In this document: positions 33,313 through 42,534 of the stretch, piece after piece | Layout of the letters: the number at the start of each line of letters is the position of its first letter | How positions within the stretch are numbered: position 1 is the first letter of the stretch | The notes under the pieces: generated by a model | What the model saw: the letters and a program-made list of their open reading frames with translations, nothing else | Database searches by the model: none | Told to the model about the DNA's origin: nothing | Position numbers and translations under genes: made by a program | NCBI RefSeq assembly: GCF_023156245.1 | Contig: NZ_JAKZAH010000002.1 | Location: 172,563 to 236,562 of the forward strand | Reading direction: 5' to 3' | From: Marinobacter bryozoorum | Lineage (GTDB): Bacteria > Pseudomonadota > Gammaproteobacteria > Pseudomonadales > Oleiphilaceae | DNA: 64,000 nucleotides

Positions 33313-34128
33313 TTATACGCGCCCCAGGGCAAAGCCCCGGGCCACGTGGTTGCGAACGAACCAGACCACCAGTACCCCGGGCAGGATGGTCAGCACCCCG
33401 GCCGCCGACAGCACACCCCAGTCAATGCCGCTGGCGCCGATGGTCCGGGTCATGATCGCCGCAATGGGCTGCGCATCCACCGACGTCAGGGTCCTGGCCA
33501 GCAGCAGCTCTACCCAGGAGAACATGAAGATAAAGAACGCGGTCACACCGATGCCGGAGCGGATCATGGGCATGAAGATCTTCACGAAGAACCGGGGGAA
33601 GCTGTAGCCGTCGATATAGGCCATCTCGTCATATTCCCGGGGCACACCGGACATGAAGCCTTCCAGGATCCACACCGCCAGGGGCACATTGAACAGGCAG
33701 TGGGCCAGCGCCACTGCGATATGGGTGTCAAACAGGCCAATAGAGGAATACAGCTGGAAGAAAGGCAGCAGGAACACCGCCGGCGGCGCCATGCGGTTAC
33801 TCAACAGCCAGAAGAACAGGTGCTTGTCCCCCAGGAACCGGTACCGGCTGAATGCATAGGCCGCCGGCAAGGCCACCGTCAGGGTGATGGCCATGTTCAT
33901 CAATACGTAGGTCATGGAGTTGATATAGCCGGAGTACCAGCTCGAATCGGTGAAGATCACCACGTAGTTGTCAAAGGTGAAATTCTGCGGCCACAGGGTC
34001 AGCCCGCTGAGGATCTCCCGGTTGGTCTTGAACGACATGTTCAGCAACCAGTAAATAGGCGTCAGCAGCAGGATGATGAAGACCGTGATGCCAATGCCCT
34101 TGGAGCGGGACCGTTCACGCATTGCCAT
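33313..34128 (-). CDS. glpQ: Glycerol ABC transporter permease
   Basis: 271 residues, about six transmembrane helices, MalG type. The ATPase-binding EAA loop is seen as E-Y-D-E-M-A-Y-I-D-G-Y-S-F-P-R-F-F near residue 187. Pairs with glpP. Three bases separate the two genes. Confidence 0.88.
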   Translation of the reverse strand: MAMRERSRSKGIGITVFIILLLTPIYWLLNMSFKTNREILSGLTLWPQNFTFDNYVVIFTDSSWYSGYINSMTYVLMNMAITLTVALPAAYAFSRYRFLGDKHLFFWLLSNRMAPPAVFLLPFFQLYSSIGLFDTHIAVALAHCLFNVPLAVWILEGFMSGVPREYDEMAYIDGYSFPRFFVKIFMPMIRSGIGVTAFFIFMFSWVELLLARTLTSVDAQPIAAIMTRTIGASGIDWGVLSAAGVLTILPGVLVVWFVRNHVARGFALGRV

Positions 34129-34131
34129 GGC

Positions 34132-34998
34132 TTAACGCTCCTTGTCCATATGGGTGATTGCGGTAAAGAACAGCCAGGACACCAGTAACACGATCAGGAA
34201 GTACACCAGGGAAAAGGCCGCGGCACGCCCGAGATCGAACTGGCCCACCGCCATGGTGGTCAGGGTCTGACTGAGGAAGGTGGTGGAGCTGCCCGGGCCA
34301 CCACCGGTGAGCACAAACGGCTCGGTATAGATCATGAAACTGTCCATGAACCGCAGCAGCACGGCGATGACCAGCACGTTTTTCAGGCGGGGCAGCTGGA
34401 TATAGCGGAACACCGCCCAGCGGGACGCGCGGTCAATCTCCGCCGCCTGGTAGAACGCCTCGGGAATGGCCCGCAGCCCTGAGTAGCACAGCAAGGCCAC
34501 CAATGGTGTCCAGTGCCAGACGTCCATCAACAGCACCGTCAGCCAGGCATCCACGGGGTCTCCGGTATAGTTATAGCTGAGCCCGAGCTCGTTGAGCCCC
34601 CAGCCGAACAGGCCGATATCACCCCGGGCAAAGATCTGCCAGATGGTGCCCACCACGTTCCAGGGAATCAGCAACGGAATCGCCAGCAGGATCAGGCACA
34701 GGGACGCGCGTATGCCCCCTTTCGGCATCATCAGCGCAATGCCGATTCCCAGCGGAATCTCGATAGCCAGGACCGCTGCCGAAAAACCGAATTGCCGCAA
34801 TAGCGACGCCTGCAGGCGTTCGTCCCGCAGTACATCCCTGAACCATTCGGTGCCCACGTAATAGGCGTTACCTGGCCCAAAAATATCCTGCACCGAATAG
34901 TTCACCACCGTCATCAGTGGCACCAGGGCGGAAAAGGCCACCAGCAGCAGTACCGGCAGCACCAGCCACCAGGCACGGTTGTCCGGGATCTTTCTCAT
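34132..34998 (-). CDS. glpP: Glycerol ABC transporter permease
   Basis: 288 residues, about six transmembrane helices, MalF type. The EAA loop reads P-E-A-F-Y-Q-A-A-E-I-D-R-A-S-R near residue 185. It overlaps the glpT stop by four bases (ATGA), so the transporter subunits are translationally coupled. Confidence 0.88.
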   Translation of the reverse strand: MRKIPDNRAWWLVLPVLLLVAFSALVPLMTVVNYSVQDIFGPGNAYYVGTEWFRDVLRDERLQASLLRQFGFSAAVLAIEIPLGIGIALMMPKGGIRASLCLILLAIPLLIPWNVVGTIWQIFARGDIGLFGWGLNELGLSYNYTGDPVDAWLTVLLMDVWHWTPLVALLCYSGLRAIPEAFYQAAEIDRASRWAVFRYIQLPRLKNVLVIAVLLRFMDSFMIYTEPFVLTGGGPGSSTTFLSQTLTTMAVGQFDLGRAAAFSLVYFLIVLLVSWLFFTAITHMDKER

Positions 34999-36092
34999 GG
35001 GGCCTCCCCTACCAGGTATTCATCCACGTACAGCTTCAGCCAGCGGGCCGGAAAGTGAAGGTGCACCTCCTGCCCCCGCTCAACCCGGGTGTCCTCCGAC
35101 AGACGGACCTTGAGGCTCTGGCCCTCCAGCTGCGCGGTCAGGATCTGGTAGGTACCCAGGTCTTCCACATCTTCCACGGTGGCCGGGTGGCTATCCGGGG
35201 CCGGCTCTGTCAGTTCGATAAACTCCGGACGGATTCCCAGCCGCAGATTGTCGGACCCTGTTTCCGCCAGCCGCTTCAGCAGTCCTTCCGGCAATGGAAA
35301 GCGACTGCCGCCAAACTGAACGCCGCCCTCGCAGCGGGTCACGTCCATCAGGTTCATACCGGGGCTGCCGATGAAAAAACCCACAAAGGTATGGTTGGGG
35401 TTCTCGAACAACTCCGTGGGTGTACCAAACTGCACGATGCGTCCCTCGTACATCACCGCGATCCGGTCCGCGAAGGTAGACGCCTCCAGCTGGTCGTGGG
35501 TGACGTAGACCATGGTGATATCGAACTGCTCGTGGATCTGTTTAAGCTTGCGGCGCAGCTTCCATTTCAGTTGCGGGTCGATCACCGTCAGGGGTTCGTC
35601 AAACAGGATCGCCGAGACGTCCTCCCGAACCAGTCCACGGCCCATGGACACCTTCTGCTTCTCGTCGGCGGTCAGATTACGGGCCTTGCGACGCAACAGG
35701 GGCTCCAGTTCCAGGACGTCCGCAACCTCGTTGACCCGCTCCCGGATCTTTGCCTTTGGTAATCCGCTGTTGCGGAGGGGGAAGGCCAGGTTGTCGAACA
35801 CCGTCATGGAGTCATACACCACCGGGAACTGGAATACCTGGGCGATATTGCGCTCCCGGGGCGAGAGATGGTTGACGGGCTTGCCATCGAACAGTACCTG
35901 CCCCTCCGAAGGCGCCAGCAGTCCCGAGATAATATTCAGCATGGTGCTCTTGCCACAGCCGGAGGGACCCAGTAGTGCATAGGCACCACCTCTCTCCCAT
36001 ACATGGTCCAGCTGACGTATGGCATAGTCTTCCGGCCCGGCGGGGTGCTTTTCGTAGCTGTGGGCCATGGCCTTCAGGGTGATCTCAGCCAT
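34995..36092 (-). CDS. glpT: Glycerol ABC transporter ATPase with degenerate signature motif
   Basis: 365 residues with the ABC and C-terminal TOBE-like regions of sugar-importer ATPases. Walker A is canonical (GPSGCGKST), Walker B is LFDEP and the switch His is present (VYVTHD). The signature motif, normally LSGGQ, reads LTADE-K-Q. In the dimer with GlpS this motif faces GlpS's own altered nucleotide site. Start: ATG 36092 behind GGAGG; a GTG at 36098 is possible. It overlaps the glpS stop. Confidence 0.88.
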   Translation of the reverse strand: MAEITLKAMAHSYEKHPAGPEDYAIRQLDHVWERGGAYALLGPSGCGKSTMLNIISGLLAPSEGQVLFDGKPVNHLSPRERNIAQVFQFPVVYDSMTVFDNLAFPLRNSGLPKAKIRERVNEVADVLELEPLLRRKARNLTADEKQKVSMGRGLVREDVSAILFDEPLTVIDPQLKWKLRRKLKQIHEQFDITMVYVTHDQLEASTFADRIAVMYEGRIVQFGTPTELFENPNHTFVGFFIGSPGMNLMDVTRCEGGVQFGGSRFPLPEGLLKRLAETGSDNLRLGIRPEFIELTEPAPDSHPATVEDVEDLGTYQILTAQLEGQSLKVRLSEDTRVERGQEVHLHFPARWLKLYVDEYLVGEAP

Positions 36093-37179
36093 GAACACCT
36101 CCGGTATCCGCCGGGGTGTGGACCAGGGCCTGGTGCTGGTCGAACACGAATAACCGGTTCATGGGCAAGTAGACGCTTACCGGGTCTCCCGGGTGCCGGG
36201 TATGCACGCCCAGCTCCTGGACCACCATGTCCAGCCCCCCGTTACCAATGTGGAGAAAGGTCTCCGAGCCACTGATTTCCGCCAGCTCAACCTCCATTTC
36301 AAGCGTCAGGTCATCCTTCCCTGCCGGGGATAATCCCACGTGGCTGGGGCGGATCCCGAACAGGTACTCGCCTTCGGCCAGGCCCTCCAGTTCGCGGGTA
36401 AGGTCATGGTGAATATCCTCACCAAATGTCACCGAGCGACCACTGACCCGCCCTGGCAGCAGGTTCATGGGTGGCTCGCTGAACAGCTCCGCTGCCAGCG
36501 TATTCACCGGTCGGCGATAGACCTCCGCCACTGGCCCGTTCTGAACCACCCTGCCCTCGTGCAGCAATGTGGTAGTGCCGCCCAGCGCCAGGGCCTCGTT
36601 GGCCTCGGTGGTGGCATAGACCGCGATGCACTGGCGCTCCCGGAAGAGGTGGCGCAATTCCGAACGCAACTCCTCCCGTAGTTTGTAGTCGAGGTTGACC
36701 AGGGGTTCGTCGAACAGGATCAGGGTGGCGTCCTTCACCAGGGCCCGGGCCATGGCGGTACGTTGCTGCTGCCCGCCAGACAGCTCCAGCGGGTATCGTG
36801 ATAACAGGCTGTCGATGTGCAGCATGGCAGCGGTCTCCCTGACGCGCCGGTCCAGCTCCTGCCCTTTCATCTTTGCCAGCCGCAGGGGGGAGGCAATATT
36901 CTCGTAGACGGTGAGGTCGGGATAATTGATGAACTGTTGATAGACCATCGAGACGTTGCGTTTGCGCACACTCTGACCGGTTACATCCTCGCCGTTATAC
37001 AGGATACGGCCGCTATCCGGCTGGTCCAGCCCGGCCATCAGGCGCATAAGGGAGGTTTTACCCGCCAGCGTGCGCCCCAGCAATACGTTGAACGACCCGG
37101 CCTCAAAGCTCAGGTCGGCATCACGGATGAAATCCACGCCATCCACAGCACGGGAGACGTTCTCCAGTTGCAGCGACAT
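36085..37179 (-). CDS. glpS: Glycerol ABC transporter ATPase lacking the switch histidine
   Basis: 364 residues. The signature motif is canonical (LSGGQQQR) and Walker B is LFDEP. Walker A is an unusual G-R-T-L-A-G-K-T-S, and the H-loop, normally V-T-H-D, reads Y-A-T-T-E, so the catalytic His is missing. The C-terminal region is TOBE-like. First gene of the transporter operon. The start at 37179 follows AGAAGGAAAC; a longer in-frame form is unsupported. Confidence 0.87.
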   Translation of the reverse strand: MSLQLENVSRAVDGVDFIRDADLSFEAGSFNVLLGRTLAGKTSLMRLMAGLDQPDSGRILYNGEDVTGQSVRKRNVSMVYQQFINYPDLTVYENIASPLRLAKMKGQELDRRVRETAAMLHIDSLLSRYPLELSGGQQQRTAMARALVKDATLILFDEPLVNLDYKLREELRSELRHLFRERQCIAVYATTEANEALALGGTTTLLHEGRVVQNGPVAEVYRRPVNTLAAELFSEPPMNLLPGRVSGRSVTFGEDIHHDLTRELEGLAEGEYLFGIRPSHVGLSPAGKDDLTLEMEVELAEISGSETFLHIGNGGLDMVVQELGVHTRHPGDPVSVYLPMNRLFVFDQHQALVHTPADTGGVHG

Positions 37180-37293
37180 CCAGTTTCCTTCTTGTTTTTG
37201 TGCAGGGCTGCACTCCAGCCTTCTGCTGCCCCTGTGAAACAACCTTATATCCTTCTAGTACAGGGTCCGGATGTTCGCAAACAATCATGGCTA

Positions 37294-37316
37294 TTTTCGT
37301 GATTTGTTAACGAAAA
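37294..37316. promoter_or_regulatory. Probable GlpR operator (glpS/glpR divergent region)
   Basis: Inverted repeat TTTTCGT (37294-37300) and ACGAAAA (37310-37316) lies between the divergent transporter operon and glpR. The half-site recurs before glpD. DeoR-family GlpR proteins bind TTCG...CGAA operators. Confidence 0.6.
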
Positions 37317-37400
37317 GGCGTCGAAGGCCTGGCTTCGCGCCAACTTACTGAAAACTCACACCTGGACCAGCAGTGGTTTATACTGCAGCGGGCACCGCCC

Positions 37401-37416
37401 TTTTCGCTGACGAACA
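37401..37416. promoter_or_regulatory. Second probable GlpR site in the glpR leader
   Basis: TTTTCG-CTGA-CGAACA matches the TTCG-N4-CGAA core of E. coli GlpR operators. It ends 13 bp before the glpR start, a position suited to autorepression. Confidence 0.5.
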
Positions 37417-37428
37417 TCGGGAGCACCC

Positions 37429-38187
37429 ATGCCACAAACCCGCCGCCAGGAGCAGATCCTGGAGCTGATCCAGCAACAGGGGTTCGCCACCACCGAACAG
37501 TTGGTGGACCACTTCCAGGTGACCCCGCAAACCATCCGGCGGGACCTGAACGAGCTGGCCAACCAGAACCGTGTCCGACGGCACCACGGCGGCGCCGGCA
37601 TCGATTCCAGCACGGTGAACACGGCCTACCAGGCGCGCAAGATCATGGAGCTTGAGGCCAAGGAACGCATTGCCGCAGCACTGGTGGAAATGATTCCGGA
37701 CAACGCCTCGCTGTTCATCAATATCGGCACCACCACCGAGACCATCGCCCGGGCCCTGCTGGTCCGGAACAACCTGCGAGTGGTGACCAACAATCTTCAC
37801 GTGGCATCCATTCTCTCCGCCAGGGAGGACTTCACCATCATCATTGCCGGCGGCGAAGTCCGTAACCGCGACGGCGGCATCGTCGGGGAGGCTACCCGGG
37901 ACTTTATCAACCAGTTCCGCATGGACTTCGGCATTATCGGCATCAGCGGGATTCACAGTGACGGCTCGCTGCTGGACTTCGACTACCGGGAGGTTCGGGT
38001 TGCCCAGGCGATAATCAGCAATTCCAGCCAGGTCCTGCTGGCGGCAGACCACACCAAGTTCGGCCGCAATGCCATGGTGCGGCTGGGCAACATCATCCAG
38101 GCAAACCATGTATTCACCGACCAGGCGCCACCGGAAGAAATCCGCCAGCTACTGACAGAACACCAGGTCAGCCTGCACGTTGTCTGA
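37429..38187 (+). CDS. glpR: Glycerol-3-phosphate regulon repressor, DeoR family
   Basis: 252 residues, normal GlpR length. The N-terminal DeoR helix-turn-helix is plain (RQEQILELIQQQGFATTEQL, TPQTIRRDLNEL). The C-terminal sugar-phosphate sensor has the G-T-T-T-E and I-G-I-S-G-I motifs. It would repress both the divergent glpSTPQUV operon and glpD until glycerol-3-phosphate binds. Confidence 0.92.
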   Translation: MPQTRRQEQILELIQQQGFATTEQLVDHFQVTPQTIRRDLNELANQNRVRRHHGGAGIDSSTVNTAYQARKIMELEAKERIAAALVEMIPDNASLFINIGTTTETIARALLVRNNLRVVTNNLHVASILSAREDFTIIIAGGEVRNRDGGIVGEATRDFINQFRMDFGIIGISGIHSDGSLLDFDYREVRVAQAIISNSSQVLLAADHTKFGRNAMVRLGNIIQANHVFTDQAPPEEIRQLLTEHQVSLHVV

Positions 38188-38201
38188 GTCGGCATAGGTA
38201 C

Positions 38202-38233
38202 TTTCGTTATTTTTCGTTATTTTCCTTTACGAA
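38202..38233. promoter_or_regulatory. GlpR half-sites upstream of glpD
   Basis: Direct copies TTTCGTTAT (38202-38210) and TTTTCGTTAT (38211-38220), then an inverted TTTACGAAT (38225-38233 region). They share the TTTTCGT half-site seen at 37294, supporting a common GlpR operator. Confidence 0.6.
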
Positions 38234-38294
38234 TATCACGAGCTTTTCCATACTCCATCCATTAATGCACACGTGGGGCAGAAGGAAGAGCGTG

Positions 38295-39830
38295 ATGACC
38301 GGCAAACCGGAGAGTTATGACGTGGTCGTAGTGGGCGGCGGCGTGAACGGCACAGGGATCGCCATGGACGCTGCCGGTCGGGGGCTGGACGTGCTGCTTT
38401 GCGAAATGAACGACCTGGCCTCCGCCACGTCCAGCCGCAGCAGCAAGCTGATTCATGGCGGCCTGCGTTATCTCGAACACTACGAGTTTCGCCTGGTGCG
38501 CCAGGCCCTGGCCGAACGGGAAGCCCTGCTGGCCAACGCGCCCCATATCATGTGGCCGATGCGTTTTCGCCTGCCCCACCAGCCCCACCTGCGACCGGCC
38601 TGGATGATCCGCGCCGGCCTGTTCCTGTATGACCACCTGGCCAAGCGTGAACTGCTGCCCGGATCCCGGTCCATTACCTTTACCCCTGACGATCCACTGA
38701 AACCGGAAATCACCCGGGGGTTCGAATATTCCGACGGCTGGGTGGATGACGCCCGGCTGGTGGTGCTCACGGCCCGCAAGGCGGAACAGCTCGGTGCCCG
38801 CATTCAGACCAGGACCCGCTGCGTGCGGGCCGAGCGAAGCACTGATCACTGGCAGGTCACCCTGCTGGACACCCGGACCGGTGATTCCCGCGTGGTTCGA
38901 ACCCGGGCACTGGTCAATGCGGCCGGCCCCTGGGTCAGTAGCCTGTTCGACAGCACCCTGGACCAGAAAGCCCCTCGCATGATCCGCATGGTCAAGGGCA
39001 GTCATATCGTGGTACCCCGACTCAACCGGGATGATGAGGCCTACATTCTGCAAAACGAAGACGAGCGGATTGTGTTTGTGATTCCCTACGAAGACCATTT
39101 CTCCCTGGTTGGCACCACTGACGTGGACTACGAGGGAAACCCGTCGGAAGCCACCATTTCGGAGGAGGAAACCCGCTACCTGCTCGATATCGTCAACCAC
39201 TATTTCCGTCACCAGCTGACGCCGGAGGATGTGGTCTGGTCCTATTCCGGGGTAAGGCCGCTGATGGATGACGAGGAAGGAAGTGCCCAGAAGGCCTCAC
39301 GGGACTATTCCTTCGAAGTGGACGCACCTGGCGGAAAAACCCCACTGTTGTCGGTCTTCGGGGGCAAGCTCACCACCTTCCGCAAGCTGGCAGAGGCAGC
39401 CACCGACCGACTCTGCGATTACTTCCCGGAAGCACGGGGGCACTGGACCCGGGACGCCGTCCTGCCGGGCGGCGACTTCCAGGGACAGCCTCGCCTGCAG
39501 GAAGCCCTGTGCCAGCACTACCCCTGGCTGCCCGGTCTGCTCGCCTCACGCCTGGTACGCAGCTATGGCACGGACAGTTACCCGCTACTGGGGGACAGCG
39601 CCCGCCTCGAAGATCTCGGGCGTCACTTCCTGGGCACCCTGTACGAGCGGGAGGTGGAATACCTGGTGCGCCATGAGTGGGCAGTGAACGCCGACGATGT
39701 CCTGTGGCGCCGCACCAAGCAGGGGCTCTACGCCACACAGGAGCAGGTGGACGAACTGTCGCGATGGCTGGAAATACGCACCGCTCAGTCAAGGGAACAA
39801 CCTTGCACCTCAGGCCAACAACCGGTCTGA
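38295..39830 (+). CDS. glpD: Aerobic glycerol-3-phosphate dehydrogenase
   Basis: 511 residues. This FAD enzyme oxidises glycerol-3-phosphate to dihydroxyacetone phosphate and passes electrons to ubiquinone at the inner membrane. The FAD-binding motif [12 protein letters not shown] is at the N-terminus. Substrate-site segments [13 protein letters not shown] and [11 protein letters not shown] are intact. Start 38295 follows AAGGAAGAG. Glycerol kinase is not in this window and must be encoded elsewhere. Confidence 0.93.
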   Translation: MTGKPESYDVVVVGGGVNGTGIAMDAAGRGLDVLLCEMNDLASATSSRSSKLIHGGLRYLEHYEFRLVRQALAEREALLANAPHIMWPMRFRLPHQPHLRPAWMIRAGLFLYDHLAKRELLPGSRSITFTPDDPLKPEITRGFEYSDGWVDDARLVVLTARKAEQLGARIQTRTRCVRAERSTDHWQVTLLDTRTGDSRVVRTRALVNAAGPWVSSLFDSTLDQKAPRMIRMVKGSHIVVPRLNRDDEAYILQNEDERIVFVIPYEDHFSLVGTTDVDYEGNPSEATISEEETRYLLDIVNHYFRHQLTPEDVVWSYSGVRPLMDDEEGSAQKASRDYSFEVDAPGGKTPLLSVFGGKLTTFRKLAEAATDRLCDYFPEARGHWTRDAVLPGGDFQGQPRLQEALCQHYPWLPGLLASRLVRSYGTDSYPLLGDSARLEDLGRHFLGTLYEREVEYLVRHEWAVNADDVLWRRTKQGLYATQEQVDELSRWLEIRTAQSREQPCTSGQQPV

Positions 39831-39939
39831 CCTCGACCAAAGTGGCACCGGGATTTCCCCTATGCCGCTTGTATCCACTGGTCCGGGGCCTTACTCTTTA
39901 CGTACCCGCATACACCTTCGCAAAGAGACCCCGGTTGCC

Positions 39940-40974
39940 ATGAGCGACAACGCCAAACCCCGCGTAGTCAGCGGCTCGAAGTTCCGCAATGAACACGGAT
40001 TCTCGGCCATCAAGGACGGCGTCAAGAAAACCGCCAGCGCGGAAACCCCTGTGCAGCGCAAACCCAAATGGCTCCGTGCCCGCATGCCCGGCGGTGAACG
40101 CTACGAAGCAGTTCGTCAGAACGTCAACGAGCATCGCCTGAGCACCGTATGCCAGGAATCCCACTGCCCCAATATTGGTGAGTGCTGGAACAACGGTACG
40201 GCCACTATCATGGTGATGGGCTCCGTATGCACCCGGGCCTGCAAGTTCTGTGCGGTAGACACCGGCAACCCAAGGGGCTGGCTGGACCACGAAGAGCCGG
40301 AAAACACGGCGAAGTCCGTAGAACTCATGGGCTTGCGCTACATCGTGCTCACCTCGGTAGACCGTGACGACCTGGACGATGGTGGTGCGGCCCACTACGC
40401 CGCCTGCGTCGCTGCCATCAAACAGCGCACCCCGGAAGTCGCCGTGGAAGCCCTGACCCCGGACTTCGATGCGGTCATGCCCCACGTGGAGAAAGTGGTG
40501 GATTCCGGACTGGATGTGTTCGCCCAGAATGTGGAAACCGTCAAACGCCTGACCCGCCGCGTCCGCGACCCACGTGCAGGCTATGAGAAAACGCTGAGCG
40601 TCCTCGCCCACGCCAAGCAGTACCGCCCGGACGTACTCACCAAGACCAGCCTGATGCTGGGCCTGGGGGAAACCGAGGAAGAAATCCTGGAGACCATGGA
40701 TGACCTGAGGGCCATTGGCGTGGATATCCTCACCCTGGGGCAGTACCTGCGCCCAACACCCAACCACCTGCCGGTGGAGCGTTACGTCACCCCCGAAGAG
40801 TTCAACCGCTACCGGGACATTGGCCTGGAAAAAGGCTTTATGGAAGTTCCCTCCGGCCCCATGGTCCGTTCCAGCTATCGTGCCGACCGGGTATTTGAGA
40901 AGAATAACCTGGGACTGGCGGTACCTGCCGTCCCCCGGGACACCAGCGCCATCCCGGTACGCCAGGTGGACTGA
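39940..40974 (+). CDS. lipA: Lipoyl synthase
   Basis: 344 residues. A radical-SAM enzyme inserting two sulfurs into octanoyl-protein. Both iron-sulfur clusters are visible: the auxiliary set [13 protein letters not shown] and the radical SAM set C-T-R-A-C-K-F-C; the C-terminal R-S-S-Y-R-A motif is also present. ATG 39940 is chosen; the frame is open upstream but the extra 81 residues are not conserved in the family. No lipB is adjacent. Confidence 0.94.
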   Translation: MSDNAKPRVVSGSKFRNEHGFSAIKDGVKKTASAETPVQRKPKWLRARMPGGERYEAVRQNVNEHRLSTVCQESHCPNIGECWNNGTATIMVMGSVCTRACKFCAVDTGNPRGWLDHEEPENTAKSVELMGLRYIVLTSVDRDDLDDGGAAHYAACVAAIKQRTPEVAVEALTPDFDAVMPHVEKVVDSGLDVFAQNVETVKRLTRRVRDPRAGYEKTLSVLAHAKQYRPDVLTKTSLMLGLGETEEEILETMDDLRAIGVDILTLGQYLRPTPNHLPVERYVTPEEFNRYRDIGLEKGFMEVPSGPMVRSSYRADRVFEKNNLGLAVPAVPRDTSAIPVRQVD

Positions 40975-40990
40975 CGCCCAAAAACATCGC

Positions 40991-41014
40991 GCCAGCGGTT
41001 CCGCTACCGCTGGC
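40991..41014 (+). terminator. Hairpin after lipA
   Basis: Perfect 9-bp stem GCCAGCGGT/ACCGCTGGC with a 6-base loop. No T tract follows, so it may be a weak or Rho-assisted terminator or an mRNA stabiliser. Confidence 0.4.
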
Positions 41015-41208
41015 CAGCACCAACCCCTGCCGCCTCAAGAAATACTCCCCTCCGCCGATACCTATTTGTAAGACATTGTCAAAGGTTTGCCCCGGACTGA
41101 TCCGGAGCAAGTATCGCCCCCTGTCCCGGTGATATCTTCAGGAACCGATAGGTAACCCACCCACCACCGACACCGACGCTGGTGGGCCACGACAACAACA
41201 GGTTAACC

Positions 41209-42429
41209 ATGCTGACGCTGCTCAAGAATGCCCGCCTGAAGTACAAATTCTGGCTGTTGAACATCATGGTCTTCGTGGTCATGTGCCTGCTGGTGCTCTA
41301 CGCCATCAGCGATGTCGCAGACCGGACAGGCCAGCCTTTCATGACCGTATTCGCCGAGGCAGCGCCCGGGTATGCCGGCATCGTGGCGTTACTGATGCTG
41401 CTGGAGATGGCCGGCTCCCAGCTACTGATTTCCTTTATCGAGCGGCACGTCAACCGGCTCAAGAAAACCATGGTGTCAGTCCAGCAGTCCGGTGACCTCA
41501 ACCAGCGGGCCAGCGTTGACTCCAGTGATGAAATCGGCGAGATGGCCGACGCCTTCAACGCCATGCAGCAACGCACCGGCGACGTGGTGCGCAACATGCT
41601 GGAGGCGATCCGTCGCCTGCACGAGGAAGTCCGGGAGCTGACCGCCGCCGCTGAACAGCGCCGTGACGAACTGACCCGGCAACAACAAGGTGCCGATCGT
41701 TCTGCCGAGACGGTCGAGGCCATGTTGCAGAGCTTCTCGGGCATTGCCGAACAGGCCGGTATTGCCAACACCCTGTCCCATGAAGCCAACCGTGCGGCCC
41801 GGGAAGGGCACGACCGGGTCACCCGGACAGCAGCGTCCATCGAGAAGCTGTCACAGACCGTCGAATCCTCGGCCGGGGCGGTGCAGGCCCTGGCGGGTAA
41901 CAGCCAGGAAATCCGCCAGGCGGTGACCGAGATAAAGGGTATTGCAGAACAGACCAACCTGCTCTCCCTCAACGCCGCCATCGAAGCCGCCCGTGCCGGC
42001 GAACAGGGCCGGGGCTTTGCCGTGGTGGCCGATGAAGTGCGCAAACTGGCCCAGCGGGTGCAGGACTCCACCGACCAGATCCAGGGCACCCTGGACCGGC
42101 TCCTGGATGCCATGGCGGCCGCGGTTGACCAGATGACGGCCAGCTCGGAAGATGCACACCGCTGTGCCAGCGACGCCTCCGAGGGGCGCCAGGCGCTGCA
42201 GGACATCCAGGGCATGGTGGCCCGCATCGACGAGACCAACGAGCAGATTGCCCGGGTTTCCGCCGACCAGACCGCCGGCACCGATGCGGTCCTTGCGGAC
42301 GTGCGGGGCATCCGCGAAACCACCGAAGGCATGGTCCGCGAACTGGCCAACAGCGCGGACATGACCCGGCGACTCAAGCAACTTATCGACTCCCTGGAAG
42401 AAGCATCCCGACAGGTGCGCGCCAGTTAG
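41209..42429 (+). CDS. Methyl-accepting chemotaxis-type protein with minimal sensor domain
   Basis: 406 residues. Two transmembrane helices (about 15-37 and 57-77) enclose only about 20 residues, so there is no sizeable periplasmic sensor domain. A HAMP linker (80-130) and a signalling hairpin follow. The hairpin tip is intact ([40 protein letters not shown]). It may sense membrane or cytoplasmic signals. Stand-alone gene; no che genes nearby. Confidence 0.85.
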   Translation: MLTLLKNARLKYKFWLLNIMVFVVMCLLVLYAISDVADRTGQPFMTVFAEAAPGYAGIVALLMLLEMAGSQLLISFIERHVNRLKKTMVSVQQSGDLNQRASVDSSDEIGEMADAFNAMQQRTGDVVRNMLEAIRRLHEEVRELTAAAEQRRDELTRQQQGADRSAETVEAMLQSFSGIAEQAGIANTLSHEANRAAREGHDRVTRTAASIEKLSQTVESSAGAVQALAGNSQEIRQAVTEIKGIAEQTNLLSLNAAIEAARAGEQGRGFAVVADEVRKLAQRVQDSTDQIQGTLDRLLDAMAAAVDQMTASSEDAHRCASDASEGRQALQDIQGMVARIDETNEQIARVSADQTAGTDAVLADVRGIRETTEGMVRELANSADMTRRLKQLIDSLEEASRQVRAS

Positions 42430-42534
42430 TGTTGGTGGCCCGGCCCAACGGGTCATTTAACGCTATTTTTCACAAAATTTTTCACAGTGTGGCAGACTTC
42501 GCAGTTCCTTCTGACCAGCGGAGTCTGTCACCCG

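Noticed and set aside
41130..41208. Sigma-28 flagellar promoter before the chemoreceptor
   Set aside because: A CCGATAGG word resembles the -10 element, but no TAAA -35 lies at the right distance.
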